64,000 bases of DNA from Curtobacterium poinsettiae (GCF_025677645.1 NZ_CP106879.1:1-64000); one strand, 5' to 3'; positions 18,806 to 28,329 are shown, numbered from the stretch's first letter. Translations and numbers: made by a program. The notes: generated by a model from the sequence alone, not told the origin.

Positions 18806-19845
18806 CAGACCACCGTTCCGAACTGCTGCGAGAAGCGGATGTCGCCCTCGAGGAAGTCACGCATGTCGTTCAGGCCGTTGCGGAACTGCAGTGTCCGCTC
18901 GATGCCCATACCGAACGCGAAGCCCTGGTACTCGTCCGGGTCGATCCCGGCGGCACGCAGGACGTTGGGGTTCACCATGCCGCAGCCACCCCACTCGACC
19001 CACCGCGCGCCGCCCTTGGCGTTCGGCTGCCAGACGTCCATCTCGGCGCTGGGCTCGGTGAACGGGAAGTAGTTCGGGCGGAGCCGGATCTGTGCCTCGG
19101 CGCCGAACATCTGCCGGGCGAAGTGCTCGAGCGTGCCGCGCAGGTGCGCCATCGTCAGGCCCTTGTCGATCGCGATGCCCTCGACCTGGGTGAAGACCGG
19201 CAGGTGCGTGGCATCGAGCTCGTCGGCACGGTAGACGCGGCCCGGCGCGATGACGTACAGCGGGAGGTCACGCGACAGCAGCGACCGCACCTGCACCGGG
19301 GAGGTGTGGGTGCGCATGACCAGGTGCCGGTCGACGGGCTCGACGAAGATCGTGTCCGCCATGGCCCGGGCCGGGTGGTCCTGGTCGAAGTTGAGCGCGT
19401 CGAAGTTGAACCACTCGTGCTCGAGCTCGGGGCCTTCCGCCACTTCCCACCCCATGCCGACGAAGATGTCGGCGACGGCTTCGTTCAGCAGCGAGAGCGG
19501 GTGGCGGGAGCCGACGGCGCGGTGGACCGGCAACGCGGTGACGTCGACGCGCTCGGCTTCGAGCCGTGCGCGCTCCTCGGCCACCGCGAGCACGGATTCC
19601 TGCTCGGCGATCGCCGCGTTCACCCGCCCACGGGCCTGCCCGACGAGCTTGCCCGCCGCGGCCTTCTGCTCCGGCGGCACACTGCGCATCGATGCGTTCA
19701 TCCGCGCCAACGGTGACTGCTCACCGGTGTGCTCGGCCCTGGCCTGCTTCAGTTCGGCGACCGTCGTCGTGGCACGGACGGCGGCGAGGGCCGCGTCCAC
19801 CGCGTCGGCGACGGCCGATTCACTGATCTCGAGAGGTTCTGACAC
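18805..19845 (-). CDS. pheS: Phenylalanyl-tRNA synthetase alpha subunit
   Basis: Catalytic class II subunit of PheRS. The 346-aa protein has an N-terminal coiled coil (about 1-90) and class II motifs, including HPLSLLNEAV (about 112-121), MRTHTSPVQ and the Phe-site GFAFGMGIERTLQ near the C-terminus. The GTG at 19845 gives the normal family length; longer frames have no homology-like content. A -10-like TAGGCT (19854-19859) 8 nt upstream suggests a leaderless transcript. Confidence 0.95.
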   Translation of the reverse strand: MSEPLEISESAVADAVDAALAAVRATTTVAELKQARAEHTGEQSPLARMNASMRSVPPEQKAAAGKLVGQARGRVNAAIAEQESVLAVAEERARLEAERVDVTALPVHRAVGSRHPLSLLNEAVADIFVGMGWEVAEGPELEHEWFNFDALNFDQDHPARAMADTIFVEPVDRHLVMRTHTSPVQVRSLLSRDLPLYVIAPGRVYRADELDATHLPVFTQVEGIAIDKGLTMAHLRGTLEHFARQMFGAEAQIRLRPNYFPFTEPSAEMDVWQPNAKGGARWVEWGGCGMVNPNVLRAAGIDPDEYQGFAFGMGIERTLQFRNGLNDMRDFLEGDIRFSQQFGTVV

Positions 19846-19853
19846 GAGACCCA

Positions 19854-19859
19854 AGCCTA
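19854..19859 (-). promoter_or_regulatory. pheS -10 element (leaderless)
   Basis: TAGGCT lies 8 nt before the pheS GTG start on the minus strand. No convincing -35 was found. It is consistent with a leaderless pheST mRNA. Confidence 0.4.
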
Positions 19860-19937
19860 CCGGCCGTCGGGATACCACCCACCTGCACCGAGCGGACGGT
19901 GGATGGCCGACGCCGACGACCGGTCCGTGGAGGAGCG

Positions 19938-20789
19938 TCAGTTCCGGAGCGCGAAGGCCGACTCGTACAGGCAGACCGACGCGGCGGTGGCGAGGTTCAT
20001 CGACTCTGCCTGTCCGTAGATCGGCACCTTGACGGCCCGGTCGACGAGGGCGAGGTCCTCGGCGGTCAGCCCGCGGGCCTCGTTGCCGAAGACCCACGCG
20101 GTCGGTCCGTCGAGCATCCCCTCGGCACGGACCACCGGCAGGTCGTCGCCGGAGACGTCCGCCGCGAGCACCGTGTACCCGAGGGCCTTCGCCCGCTCGA
20201 TCGTGTCCGCCAGGGTCACGCCGACGGACACCGGGACGTGGAACAGGGACCCGGTCGTCGACCGGACGACCTTCGGGTTGTACGGGTCGACCGAGCGCCC
20301 GGTCAGGACCACCGCGTCGGCACCGGCGGCGTCGGCGGCCCGGATGATCGTGCCGGCGTTCCCCGGGTCCCGCACCTCTTCGAGGATGGCGACCAGTCCG
20401 GGCAACGCGGCCTGCTCGTCGGACGCGTCACGGGCCTCCCGGTCGGCGGCGGCCGCAGCGCGGTCCGGGAAGACGTCCTTCACCGACGTCGGGAACTGCT
20501 GGCACACCGCCACCACGCCCTGCGGCGTGACCGTGTCGGCCATCGCGTCGAGCACCTGCTCGGTCACGAACCAGGTGTCCACGGGCGCATCGTCGAGCCC
20601 GTAGCGGGCAGCGGCGGTCGGGGTCACGTACAGCTCGCGCAGGAGCTCCGGGGCGTACTCCAGCGCTTCGCGGACCGCTTGGGGCCCTTCCAGCAGGAAC
20701 AGGCCGGTCTCGGCCCGGACGTCCTTCTTGGCCAGGGCCGCGACGGCCTTCACGCGTCCGGCACGGGGGTTCTCGAGGAGATCGCTCAC
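19938..20789 (-). CDS. TrmH/SpoU-family RNA 2'-O-methyltransferase
   Basis: SPOUT-class methyltransferase that uses S-adenosylmethionine to 2'-O-methylate rRNA or tRNA. The 283-aa protein has an N-terminal substrate-binding domain (about 1-110) and the three SpoU motifs: DPGNAGTIIRAADAAGA (motif 1), VFGNEARGL (motif 2) and PIYGQAESMNLATAASV (motif 3, near the C-terminus). It lies between rplT and pheS, the usual actinobacterial place for this gene. The exact RNA target cannot be told from sequence. Confidence 0.9.
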   Translation of the reverse strand: MSDLLENPRAGRVKAVAALAKKDVRAETGLFLLEGPQAVREALEYAPELLRELYVTPTAAARYGLDDAPVDTWFVTEQVLDAMADTVTPQGVVAVCQQFPTSVKDVFPDRAAAAADREARDASDEQAALPGLVAILEEVRDPGNAGTIIRAADAAGADAVVLTGRSVDPYNPKVVRSTTGSLFHVPVSVGVTLADTIERAKALGYTVLAADVSGDDLPVVRAEGMLDGPTAWVFGNEARGLTAEDLALVDRAVKVPIYGQAESMNLATAASVCLYESAFALRN

Positions 20790-20808
20790 GACCCAAGTCT
20801 AGGAACGA

Positions 20809-20838
20809 CGAAACCCCCGCCGTGCGGCGGGGGTTTCG
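20809..20838 (-). terminator. rplT terminator
   Basis: A perfect 13-bp stem (20809-20821 with 20826-20838, arm CGAAACCCCCGCC) with a GTGC loop, 17 nt after the rplT stop. The A/T pairs at the base and the G+C-rich top make it a strong intrinsic-type terminator for the infC-rpmI-rplT operon. Confidence 0.8.
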
Positions 20839-20854
20839 CGAGCAGAAGAACTGA

Positions 20855-21238
20855 CTACGCAGCCTTCGGGGCCGAGGTGTCGGCCGGGAGGGCCTTCTTC
20901 GCGGTCTCGACGAGCGCCGTGAAGGTCTCGGGGTTGTTCACCGCGAGGTCGGCGAGGATACGACGGTCGACCTCGACGCCGGCCAGGTTGAGACCCTGGA
21001 TGAGGCGGTTGTAGGTCAGGCCGTTCGCACGGGACGCAGCGTTGATGCGCTGGATCCAGAGGCGACGGAACTCGCCCTTCTTCGCGTGACGGTCGCGGTA
21101 CGCGTAGACGAGGGAGTGGGTGACCTGCTCCTTGGCCTTGCGGTACAGGCGCGAACGCTGGCCGCGGTAGCCCTCGGCGCGTTCGAGGATGACGCGGCGC
21201 TTCTTGGCGGCGTTGACCGCTCTCTTTACTCGTGCCAT
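20855..21238 (-). CDS. rplT: 50S ribosomal protein L20
   Basis: Binds 23S rRNA early in large-subunit assembly. The 127-aa protein begins [15 protein letters not shown] and contains the conserved [17 protein letters not shown] and [13 protein letters not shown]. It has a short Ala/Pro-rich C-terminal tail. Third gene of infC-rpmI-rplT and followed by a strong terminator (20809-20838). Confidence 0.98.
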   Translation of the reverse strand: MARVKRAVNAAKKRRVILERAEGYRGQRSRLYRKAKEQVTHSLVYAYRDRHAKKGEFRRLWIQRINAASRANGLTYNRLIQGLNLAGVEVDRRILADLAVNNPETFTALVETAKKALPADTSAPKAA

Positions 21239-21265
21239 TGCACTATTCCTTTACGATCCGGGGGC

Positions 21266-21460
21266 TCAGTGGCCGAGGAGCTTCTTGACGTTCTTCGCGT
21301 CAGCCTTGGAGAGGACCTGGTCCTCGTTCAGGCGGGCCTTGCGCTTGGCGCTCTTGACCTCGAGGTTGTGACGCATACCGGCCTGCTGCTTCATGATCTT
21401 GCCGGTACCGGTGACCTTGAAGCGCTTCTTCGACCCGGAGTGGGTCTTCTGCTTGGGCAT
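21266..21460 (-). CDS. rpmI: 50S ribosomal protein L35
   Basis: Small basic 64-aa ribosomal protein beginning [18 protein letters not shown] and ending in VKKLLGH, the normal family length. It lies between infC and rplT in the universally conserved order. Confidence 0.98.
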   Translation of the reverse strand: MPKQKTHSGSKKRFKVTGTGKIMKQQAGMRHNLEVKSAKRKARLNEDQVLSKADAKNVKKLLGH

Positions 21461-21520
21461 GGTGGTGCCTTTCCGTGGGATGGATGGGGGGCCGCGTCGT
21501 TGCGGGGTCGGTCCGGAGAC

Positions 21521-22180
<660 letters not shown>

Positions 22181-22186
22181 GCGGAG

Positions 22187-22192
22187 CTCCTT
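22187..22192 (-). promoter_or_regulatory. infC ribosome binding site that sets an ATC start
   Basis: AAGGAG on the minus strand, 6 nt upstream of ATC at 22180-22178. No ATG or GTG lies at a suitable distance. It is the strongest Shine-Dalgarno near the gene and decides the start. Confidence 0.75.
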
Positions 22193-22480
22193 CAATCAGG
22201 TGGTGGCCGTCCGGGGCGTTTGCCCTGGACGACAGCACGAGAGAGGAGATCTGACGCACGGGATGTCGACCCGTTCGGCAGCCGCCCTGCATCGGGTCCG
22301 TCGGACCCGACCGACGAGCACAACTCGTGCACTCGCGGAGCGGTGGTGACCCGGTAGCCTGGTGGAACGCGGCCGCGGGTGGGAGAGACTCCTCTTTCGT
22401 GACACCGTCCGGACGCTCTCAGGAATACCTGGGGGCACACGGACAGCATCTGCCGCGGGCAAGCCTAGCAGAGGAGCACC
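22193..22480. other. infC / DUF1844 divergent intergenic region
   Basis: About 285 bp between two divergent genes. It must hold the infC-rpmI-rplT promoter and the leader RNA of that operon. The minus strand contains several short inverted repeats (for example GGGTCCGACGGACCC near 22295-22309), possibly leader structure, but I could not identify a known L20-leader fold or a convincing -35/-10 pair. Confidence 0.4.
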
Positions 22481-22837
22481 GTGAGCGACACCCCGACCGA
22501 CGAGGACAGCATCGGCATCGACGCCGCCAGGGACATCGCGGAGGTGCCGGCGGTCGAACTCATCAACACCGTTGCGGTGCACCTGCTCAGTGCCGCGGCC
22601 GTGAAGGTCGGCCTGGCCGACGACCCACAGGAGCAGACCGACCTGGACGAGGCGCGGAAGCTCATCACCGCGCTGGCCGGACTGGTCACGGCCGCCGCGA
22701 CCGAGATCGGCGACCACCACGCCCGCCCGCTCCGCGACGGGCTGCGGTCGCTGCAGCTCGCCTTCCGCGAGGCGTCGGCGATCCCGGACCCGATCGGTGC
22801 CGGACCGGGCGAGAAGTACACGGGTCCCGTCAACTAG
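22481..22837 (+). CDS. DUF1844 protein
   Basis: 118-aa protein of the actinobacterial DUF1844 family, typically found next to infC. It has an acidic N-terminus, a predicted helical core (ELINTVAVHLLSAAAVKVGL, about residues 28-47), and a second long helix (LDEARKLITALAGLV). The GTG start at 22481 is preceded by GAGGAG. Its function is not known. It is divergent from infC and ends at a shared terminator with the maltokinase gene. Confidence 0.8.
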   Translation: MSDTPTDEDSIGIDAARDIAEVPAVELINTVAVHLLSAAAVKVGLADDPQEQTDLDEARKLITALAGLVTAAATEIGDHHARPLRDGLRSLQLAFREASAIPDPIGAGPGEKYTGPVN

Positions 22838-22855
22838 ACGACGTCACCAGGTGGC

Positions 22856-22897
22856 GGACGGGAGGCCCGTGGCGGTGTCGCCACGGGCCTCCCGTCC
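22856..22897. terminator. Bidirectional terminator palindrome (GGAGGC family)
   Basis: A perfect 19-bp stem (22856-22874 with 22879-22897) and a GTGT loop between the convergent DUF1844 and maltokinase genes. The arm contains GGGAGGCCCGT, a one-mismatch form of the dispersed 11-mer described in the findings. It can serve both strands. Confidence 0.8.
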
Positions 22898-22912
22898 GTC
22901 CGTGGGTCGCGC

Positions 22913-24250
22913 TCAGGACCCGCTGTCGCCGACCAGGCGCGCGACGGCCGCGAGCGGGATGCCGACCCAGTCGGGCCGGTTGCGGGTCTCGTAGACGACC
23001 TCGTAGACCGCCTTGTCGAGCTCGAAGGCGTCGAGCAGTGCGCTGTGGGCGGCGAGGTCCGCGCCGGCGCCCTGCTGGTAGCCCTCGAGGAAACGGGCTC
23101 GCGCCTCGGCCGCCCAGGCGGCCGCGTCGACCGGTTCGGCGTCGTGCGCCAGCGCACCCGCGACGTAGTCGAACGAGCGGAGCATGCCCGCGACGTCGCG
23201 CAGGGTGACGTCCGGCAGCGAGCGTTCGTCGAGGGGGCGGAGCGGTTCGCCCTCGAAGTCCAGGAAGACCCACCCGCGGGGGTCCGGTGCCGACAGGACC
23301 TGTCCGAGGTGCAGGTCACCGTGGATGCGCTGCAGGTCCGGCCACGCGGCATCGGCGGCACGGTCGTAGACCGCACGGACGGCGTCGGCGTGGTCGGCGA
23401 CGGCCGGGGCCTCGCGGGCGGCGGTGTCGAGCCGGGCGTGCATCGTCGCGACGGCGGCGTCCCGTCGGGGGGCGTCTGCCGGTTCCGTCGGCAGCGCTCC
23501 GGCCAGGGTGCGGTGCACGTCGGCGAGCGCGGTGCCGAGCTGCTCGGCGCGGTCACCGAACGGGGCGCCGACCTGCGCCTCCTGCAGGGCGACGCGCCAG
23601 GCGTCGTCGAGCCCGGGCAGGAACTCCTGGGCGAAGGCGAGGTGTCCGGTCGCCGTGCCGTCCGGGCGTCCGACGTCGGGCCAGTCGGCGCGGAGCGCAC
23701 CGTAGACCCGCGGCACCCGCGTGCTGCCCGCCGCCGTGAGGGCGAGCTGCGTGGTCACGTCGGGGTTGTCGCCGTGGTGCAGCACGCGGAAGACCTTGAT
23801 GATGACGCGGTCGCCGGACTCGGTGTCGCAGATGACCGACGTGTTGGACTGCTCGCCCGTCAGGACGCGGGCCGCGGTGACCCGGCCGATCGGGCTGAGG
23901 CTGTCCGGTGCCGCGTCGATGCGTGCGGCGAGTGCCGACACCCACGCGAGGTCGGTGGTGGCGTCGACGATCGCGCCGTCGCGGTCGCTGGTGATCGGTG
24001 ACTGGTAGAGGACGGGGACCGCGGGGGCCTCGTCGAGCACCAGCCGCGTCCCGTCGTCGGTGGAGATCGTCCGGAGGCGTGGCACGGACCCCTTCGAGGC
24101 GTACCAGCGGCGGTCGGCGATCCAGGACTCGAGGTCGCGGTCGCTCGGCGTGCTGGTGTCGGGGGCGCTCGTGACTGCGCTGGTGTCTGCGCTCGTGACT
24201 GCGCTGGTGTCTGCGCGGGTGTCGGGGGCGCTGGGTGCTCCGTCGCTCAT
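22913..24250 (-). CDS. Maltokinase-like phosphotransferase
   Basis: 445-aa protein of the Mak/Pep2 maltokinase family, which makes maltose 1-phosphate for alpha-glucan synthesis. The N-terminal cap has the signature WIADRRWYASKG (about 43-54), the APH-type catalytic loop is IHGDLHLGQVL (309-319), the metal-binding DFE is at 331-333, and the C-terminus has DKAVYEVVYETRNRPDW, typical of the family. ATG at 24250 was chosen because no upstream sequence looks coding. Residues 14-29 are an 8-residue perfect repeat from two 24-nt tandem copies (24167-24214). No treS or glgE is nearby, so it is an orphan here. Related sugar kinases are possible. Confidence 0.85.
   Translation of the reverse strand: MSDGAPSAPDTRADTSAVTSADTSAVTSAPDTSTPSDRDLESWIADRRWYASKGSVPRLRTISTDDGTRLVLDEAPAVPVLYQSPITSDRDGAIVDATTDLAWVSALAARIDAAPDSLSPIGRVTAARVLTGEQSNTSVICDTESGDRVIIKVFRVLHHGDNPDVTTQLALTAAGSTRVPRVYGALRADWPDVGRPDGTATGHLAFAQEFLPGLDDAWRVALQEAQVGAPFGDRAEQLGTALADVHRTLAGALPTEPADAPRRDAAVATMHARLDTAAREAPAVADHADAVRAVYDRAADAAWPDLQRIHGDLHLGQVLSAPDPRGWVFLDFEGEPLRPLDERSLPDVTLRDVAGMLRSFDYVAGALAHDAEPVDAAAWAAEARARFLEGYQQGAGADLAAHSALLDAFELDKAVYEVVYETRNRPDWVGIPLAAVARLVGDSGS
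24167..24214. repeat. Two perfect 24-nt tandem repeats in the maltokinase 5' end
   Basis: Copies at 24167-24190 and 24191-24214 are identical (unit begins GCTCGTGACTGCGC) and encode two copies of ADTSAVTS. Degenerate flanking copies suggest slippage has varied the number of units. Confidence 0.9.
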
Positions 24251-24378
24251 GCAGCGGAACCTACGCGCCGTGCCCTGGCGAGGTGCCGAGTCCCCCACAG
24301 GACGGGACGGAGACCGCTCCGTCCACAGAACCCCGCTGCCCCCGGTCTGACACGCGTGCATCGGACGACACTTGCGGC

Positions 24379-25851
24379 ATGCCCCGATCCGCTGCTGCTC
24401 CTCCCCCCGCCGCTGACGCTGCACGTGCGCTCCCCGACCCCCGCCAGACCTGGCGGGTCCTCGACGACCGCAGGCTCCCCGCACTCGAGCCGTTCGCCGC
24501 CGACGTGCGCCGCCACGAAGCGGTGACGGTGCGCGAGACGGTGTGGGACTCCGACGACCGGGTGCTCGCCGCCGAGGGCGTCGTGCTCACACGCTTGTCG
24601 GACGGCACCTGGACGATCGACCGGGGTGCCGACGGGGTCGGCCCGGAACCGCTCGACGGCGCCTCCGACGATCCCCCACGGGACGCCGTCGAGGTGTTCC
24701 TGCGTGGTCGTCCGCTGCGGGTGGTCCTGGTCCGTGACACCACCACGACGCTCGTGACCCTCCGCGGCAGGGACGGCCGGGTGCGGGCCGAGGTCGCCGA
24801 CGTGCGCGTGGACGACGGCGACCCGGACACCACCGTGCTGCGGTCGTCGCGGTGGTGGGCCCTGACGGACGACGGACACGACGGTGCCACGGCACGAGCG
24901 GCCGGACGAGCGTTGCACGACGCTGCGACCGATCCGGTGGACGTCGCGTCGGCTCCGCTCCCCCGGGGCCCGGAGCCCGCCCCGGAGCGCCGACGCGGCC
25001 GAGCGAAGCGCCCCCGGCCGGACACCGCCGCGGGGTTCGTCCTGCGGGTGCTCGATGCCCTGCGGCGTGACCTCGTGGCGGCGGACCCCCGGGTACGAGC
25101 CGACGAACCCGAGGCCGTACACGACCTGCGGAAGGTGCTGCGACGCCTGCGGAGTGTGCTCGCGGCGTTCCGCGGCGCGCTCGACCGTCAGGCGACGGAG
25201 CAACTCCGTGCCGCCCTGGCCGAGACCGGGCGGGTCGCCGGGACCGCTCGCGACGCCGAGGTGCTGCACGCCGGCCTGTCCCGGTCGGCGGCACGCGCCC
25301 CCGACGGGTACGTGGACGCGGAGACCCTCGACCGCATCGGTTCGGAGACCGCGGAACGCCGCGGCGTCGCTGCGGCCGAGCTGCGGCGAGCGCTGCGTTC
25401 CGACGCCTGGTTCCGGACACTCGACGCCCTCGACGACCTGCTGCTGCGGGCGCCGGCCGGCCCGCACGCGGACGACGACGGGGCCACGTTCGTCAGCCGG
25501 CACATCCGGCACGAGCGGGCACGCGTCGGTCGGCTGCTCGGTGACACCGGCGATGACCTCGACACCCTGCACGAGGTCCGGAAGGCCGCGCGCCGGTTGC
25601 GCTACGCCCTGCAGGCGGCCGGTGATCTTCCTGACGTCGGGAAACGCCGGCTCGGTCGACTGCGACGGGTGCAGGAGACCCTGGGCGAGACGCTCGACGC
25701 CGCGCACGCGGCCGATGCGTACCGACGGCTGGCAGCCGTGGCGGCGCAGCACGGTGAGGACACGTTCGGGTACGGCGTCCTGGCGACGACCGAGCAAGCG
25801 GCCAGCACGCAGGGGCTGCACCGATCGCGGAAGCTGCTCGCGCGGCTCTGA
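24379..25851 (+). CDS. CHAD-domain protein with degenerate CYTH-like N-terminus
   Basis: 490-aa protein. The C-terminal half (about 220-490) is a CHAD domain, a helical bundle that binds inorganic polyphosphate, with the paired basic-histidine motifs VHDLRKVLRRLR and LHEVRKAARRLRYAL. The N-terminal half (about 20-200) resembles CYTH triphosphate-tunnel enzymes (DSDDRVLAAEGVVLTRL and similar), but I see no clear ExExK metal motif, so it is probably not an active triphosphatase. ATG at 24379 fits the Ala/Pro-rich N-terminus. Role inferred: polyphosphate-granule association. Confidence 0.8.
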   Translation: MPRSAAAPPPAADAARALPDPRQTWRVLDDRRLPALEPFAADVRRHEAVTVRETVWDSDDRVLAAEGVVLTRLSDGTWTIDRGADGVGPEPLDGASDDPPRDAVEVFLRGRPLRVVLVRDTTTTLVTLRGRDGRVRAEVADVRVDDGDPDTTVLRSSRWWALTDDGHDGATARAAGRALHDAATDPVDVASAPLPRGPEPAPERRRGRAKRPRPDTAAGFVLRVLDALRRDLVAADPRVRADEPEAVHDLRKVLRRLRSVLAAFRGALDRQATEQLRAALAETGRVAGTARDAEVLHAGLSRSAARAPDGYVDAETLDRIGSETAERRGVAAAELRRALRSDAWFRTLDALDDLLLRAPAGPHADDDGATFVSRHIRHERARVGRLLGDTGDDLDTLHEVRKAARRLRYALQAAGDLPDVGKRRLGRLRRVQETLGETLDAAHAADAYRRLAAVAAQHGEDTFGYGVLATTEQAASTQGLHRSRKLLARL

Positions 25852-25871
25852 CCGGGTGCGAGAATCGGGCC

Positions 25872-26327
25872 GTGCCGCACTACTTCGAGGACCTCGCTGC
25901 CGGGCAGACCTTCACCACGCCGGGACGCACCATCACCGAGGCGGACGTGGTGTCGTTCGCCTCGTGGACGAACGACAACAACCAGGTGCACACGGACGTC
26001 GAGTTCGCGGGGAGGACCCGGTACGGGCAGCGGATCGTGCACGGGTTGCTCGGCACCTCGCTGTGCCTCGGGCTCATCGCACGCACGGGTGTGTTCGAGG
26101 GGTCCGCGGTGGCACTGCTCGGGATCGATCAGTGGCGCTTCACCGAGCCGGTGTTCATCGGGGACACCGTGACCTGCACCGTCGAGGTCCTCGGCACCCG
26201 GCTGACGAGTTCGGGCACGACCGGGATCGTCGAACGAGCGGTGGCCCTGCGGAACCAGCACGGCACGGTCGTCCAGCAGGGACGGATGGACGTCATGGTC
26301 CTGACCCGCGACGCCGCGATCGGTTGA
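25872..26327 (+). CDS. MaoC-like hot-dog dehydratase
   Basis: 151-aa single hot-dog-fold protein of the MaoC/(R)-specific enoyl-CoA hydratase family. The catalytic segment is seen as WTNDNNQVHTDVEFA (Asp/Asn and His, about 34-48) followed by RIVHGLLGTSLC. Starts at GTG 25872, 20 nt after the CHAD gene, so the two may be co-transcribed. The acyl-CoA substrate is unknown. Confidence 0.85.
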   Translation: MPHYFEDLAAGQTFTTPGRTITEADVVSFASWTNDNNQVHTDVEFAGRTRYGQRIVHGLLGTSLCLGLIARTGVFEGSAVALLGIDQWRFTEPVFIGDTVTCTVEVLGTRLTSSGTTGIVERAVALRNQHGTVVQQGRMDVMVLTRDAAIG

Positions 26328-26381
26328 TCGACCGCTCGACGAGCGCCAGCGGAACCTGCTCTGCGCAATCCCGGCGCTCTC

Positions 26382-26397
26382 TTTACAACGATGTACC
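26382..26397. promoter_or_regulatory. Possible LacI-family operator upstream of the GH2 gene
   Basis: TTTACAACGATGTACC, an imperfect dyad with the core TACAxCGxTGTA, lies 20 nt before the GH2 start in an otherwise G+C-rich gap. Its form matches operators of actinobacterial LacI-type sugar regulators. No regulator gene is adjacent. Confidence 0.45.
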
Positions 26398-26416
26398 AGC
26401 ACGGGAGCATGGACGC

Positions 26417-28309
26417 ATGAGCACGCTCGACGGCATCGTGGCCGCACCTGACTCCGCTTCCGCCCCCGGCCTCCCCCTCGCCTCGCGACAGGACGGCACG
26501 TACCCCCGGCCGCAGATGCTCCGCACCGCCTGGGCCGACCTCGACGGCACGTGGTCGTTCCGGAACGACGGCGACGACGACGCCTGGCGCACCGGCTTCA
26601 CCGACGCCCGGGACATCGTGGTCCCGTTCCCGCCCGAGTCCCCGGCCTCGGGCATCGACGAACCCGGCTTCCAGCCCGTGGTCTGGTACTCCCGCGCGAT
26701 CACCCGCTCGGAGCTCGACGCCGCCGGGTTCGGCATCGGCGCGCCCCGGCTCGTCCTGCACTTCGGCGCCGTCGACCACCGCGCGCGCGTCTGGATCGAC
26801 GGGCAGTTCATCGGCGGACACGAGGGCGGCCACACCCCGTTCTCCTTCGACGTCACCGAGGCGCTGGCCACCGACCCCGACGCCGTGCACACCCTGGTGG
26901 TCCGCGCCGAGGACGACCCGCACGACCTGACCCAGCCGCGCGGCAAGCAGGACTGGCACGAGGACCCGCACGCGATCTGGTACCGCCGGACCACCGGGAT
27001 CTGGCAGACGGTCTGGCTCGAGGCCGTGCCGACCGCCTCGATCGCGTCCCTGCGCTGGACGAACGTCGACCACGCGACCATGCGGCTGACGGTCGGGCTC
27101 GACGGACACCGTACGGGCGGTGAGCGCCTGCGCGTCGAGGCCCGCTGGGACGACCGCGACGAGCACCTCGCCACGATCGAGACCACGGTCGGCGAGACCG
27201 GCGACGAGTTCGACGTGGTCGTGCCGATCGCACGGCAGACGAACGGGCAGGCCGAGGACGAGCTGCACTGGACGCCGGACACGCCCCGGCTGATCGACGC
27301 CACGGTCACGCTGCTGCCGCGCTCCGGCTCCGGCTCCGGCTCCGGTACGACGGCGAGCACGGGCGCGCTCGACGCCGTCGCCAGCTACTTCGGGATCCGG
27401 ACGGTCGGGGTCGACGGCGGCGCGTTCCTGCTCAACGGCCGACGCCACGACGTCCGCAGTGTCCTCAACCAGGGCTACTGGCCCGAGTCGCACATCGCTG
27501 CCCCGTCCCGTCCAGCACTCCGCCGCGAGGTCGAACTCATCAAGGAGCTCGGCTTCAACGCAGCCCGCAACCACCAGAAGATCGAGGACCCGCGGTTCCT
27601 GTACTGGGCCGACCGACTCGGACTCATGGTGTGGGGTGAGGCCCCCGGCGCGTACGCGTTCTCCCCCCGCGCCGTGCAGCGTCTGGTGCGCGAGTGGATG
27701 GACGCCGTCGAGCGTGACGCCTCGCACCCGTCGATCGTCACCTGGGTGCCCGCCAACGAGAGCTGGGGCGTGCAGCACATCGCCACCGACCCGGCGCAGC
27801 AGGCCTACGCCCGGGCCCTCGCCGACGTCACGCGAGCGTTGGACCCGACGCGTCCGGTGATCTCCAACGACGGGTGGGAGCACACGAACTCCGACATCGT
27901 CACGATCCACGACTACGAGGGCGACGGACCCCGGCTCGCGGCCACCTACGCGGACGAGACCGCACGGACCCGGCTCCTCGGTGGCATCGGTCCGGCGGAT
28001 CGCCGCATCCTCGTCGGCGGTGCCGAAGACCTCGGCCAGCCGGTCATGCTCACCGAGTTCGGGGGTGTGAACTACCAGCCGGGCGTCCAGCGCGAGGACG
28101 GCTGGGGCTACACGTCGGCCAGTGACGGCGACGACTGGGTGGCCCGGATCACCGCGCTGTACGACGCGATCCGTGCGAGCTCGTTCCTCGCCGGGTCCTG
28201 CTACACGCAGCTCACCGACACCATGCAGGAGACGAACGGCCTGCTCAACGCAGACCGGTCCCCGAAGGTGCCGATCGAGCAGATCCGTCGCGCGGTCACG
28301 GGGCACTAG
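26417..28309 (+). CDS. Glycoside hydrolase family 2 protein
   Basis: 630-aa beta-glycosidase-type enzyme with the three GH2 domains: jelly-roll sugar-binding (about 25-200, with WYSR and IWYRRTTGIWQTVWLE), immunoglobulin-like (about 205-330) and TIM barrel (about 335-630). The acid/base is Glu448 in VPANESWG and the nucleophile Glu547 in VMLTEFGG. There is no signal peptide, so it acts in the cytoplasm. A SGSGSGSG linker (302-310) splits the second domain from the barrel. ATG at 26417 follows GGGAG; a nearer ATG at 26409 stops after three codons. Substrate (galactoside, glucuronide or mannoside) cannot be told. Confidence 0.88.
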   Translation: MSTLDGIVAAPDSASAPGLPLASRQDGTYPRPQMLRTAWADLDGTWSFRNDGDDDAWRTGFTDARDIVVPFPPESPASGIDEPGFQPVVWYSRAITRSELDAAGFGIGAPRLVLHFGAVDHRARVWIDGQFIGGHEGGHTPFSFDVTEALATDPDAVHTLVVRAEDDPHDLTQPRGKQDWHEDPHAIWYRRTTGIWQTVWLEAVPTASIASLRWTNVDHATMRLTVGLDGHRTGGERLRVEARWDDRDEHLATIETTVGETGDEFDVVVPIARQTNGQAEDELHWTPDTPRLIDATVTLLPRSGSGSGSGTTASTGALDAVASYFGIRTVGVDGGAFLLNGRRHDVRSVLNQGYWPESHIAAPSRPALRREVELIKELGFNAARNHQKIEDPRFLYWADRLGLMVWGEAPGAYAFSPRAVQRLVREWMDAVERDASHPSIVTWVPANESWGVQHIATDPAQQAYARALADVTRALDPTRPVISNDGWEHTNSDIVTIHDYEGDGPRLAATYADETARTRLLGGIGPADRRILVGGAEDLGQPVMLTEFGGVNYQPGVQREDGWGYTSASDGDDWVARITALYDAIRASSFLAGSCYTQLTDTMQETNGLLNADRSPKVPIEQIRRAVTGH

Positions 28310-28329
28310 CCGGGAGGCCCGCACTTCGT

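Noticed and set aside
22181..22195. TTG at 22195 as the infC start.
   Set aside because: It would be inside or upstream of the AAGGAG ribosome binding site and adds KELR residues not expected in the family.
24884..26416. An apparent N-terminal extension of about 500 residues on the GH2 protein.
   Set aside because: It runs through the CHAD and MaoC genes in another frame. The GH2 domain begins just after ATG 26417.
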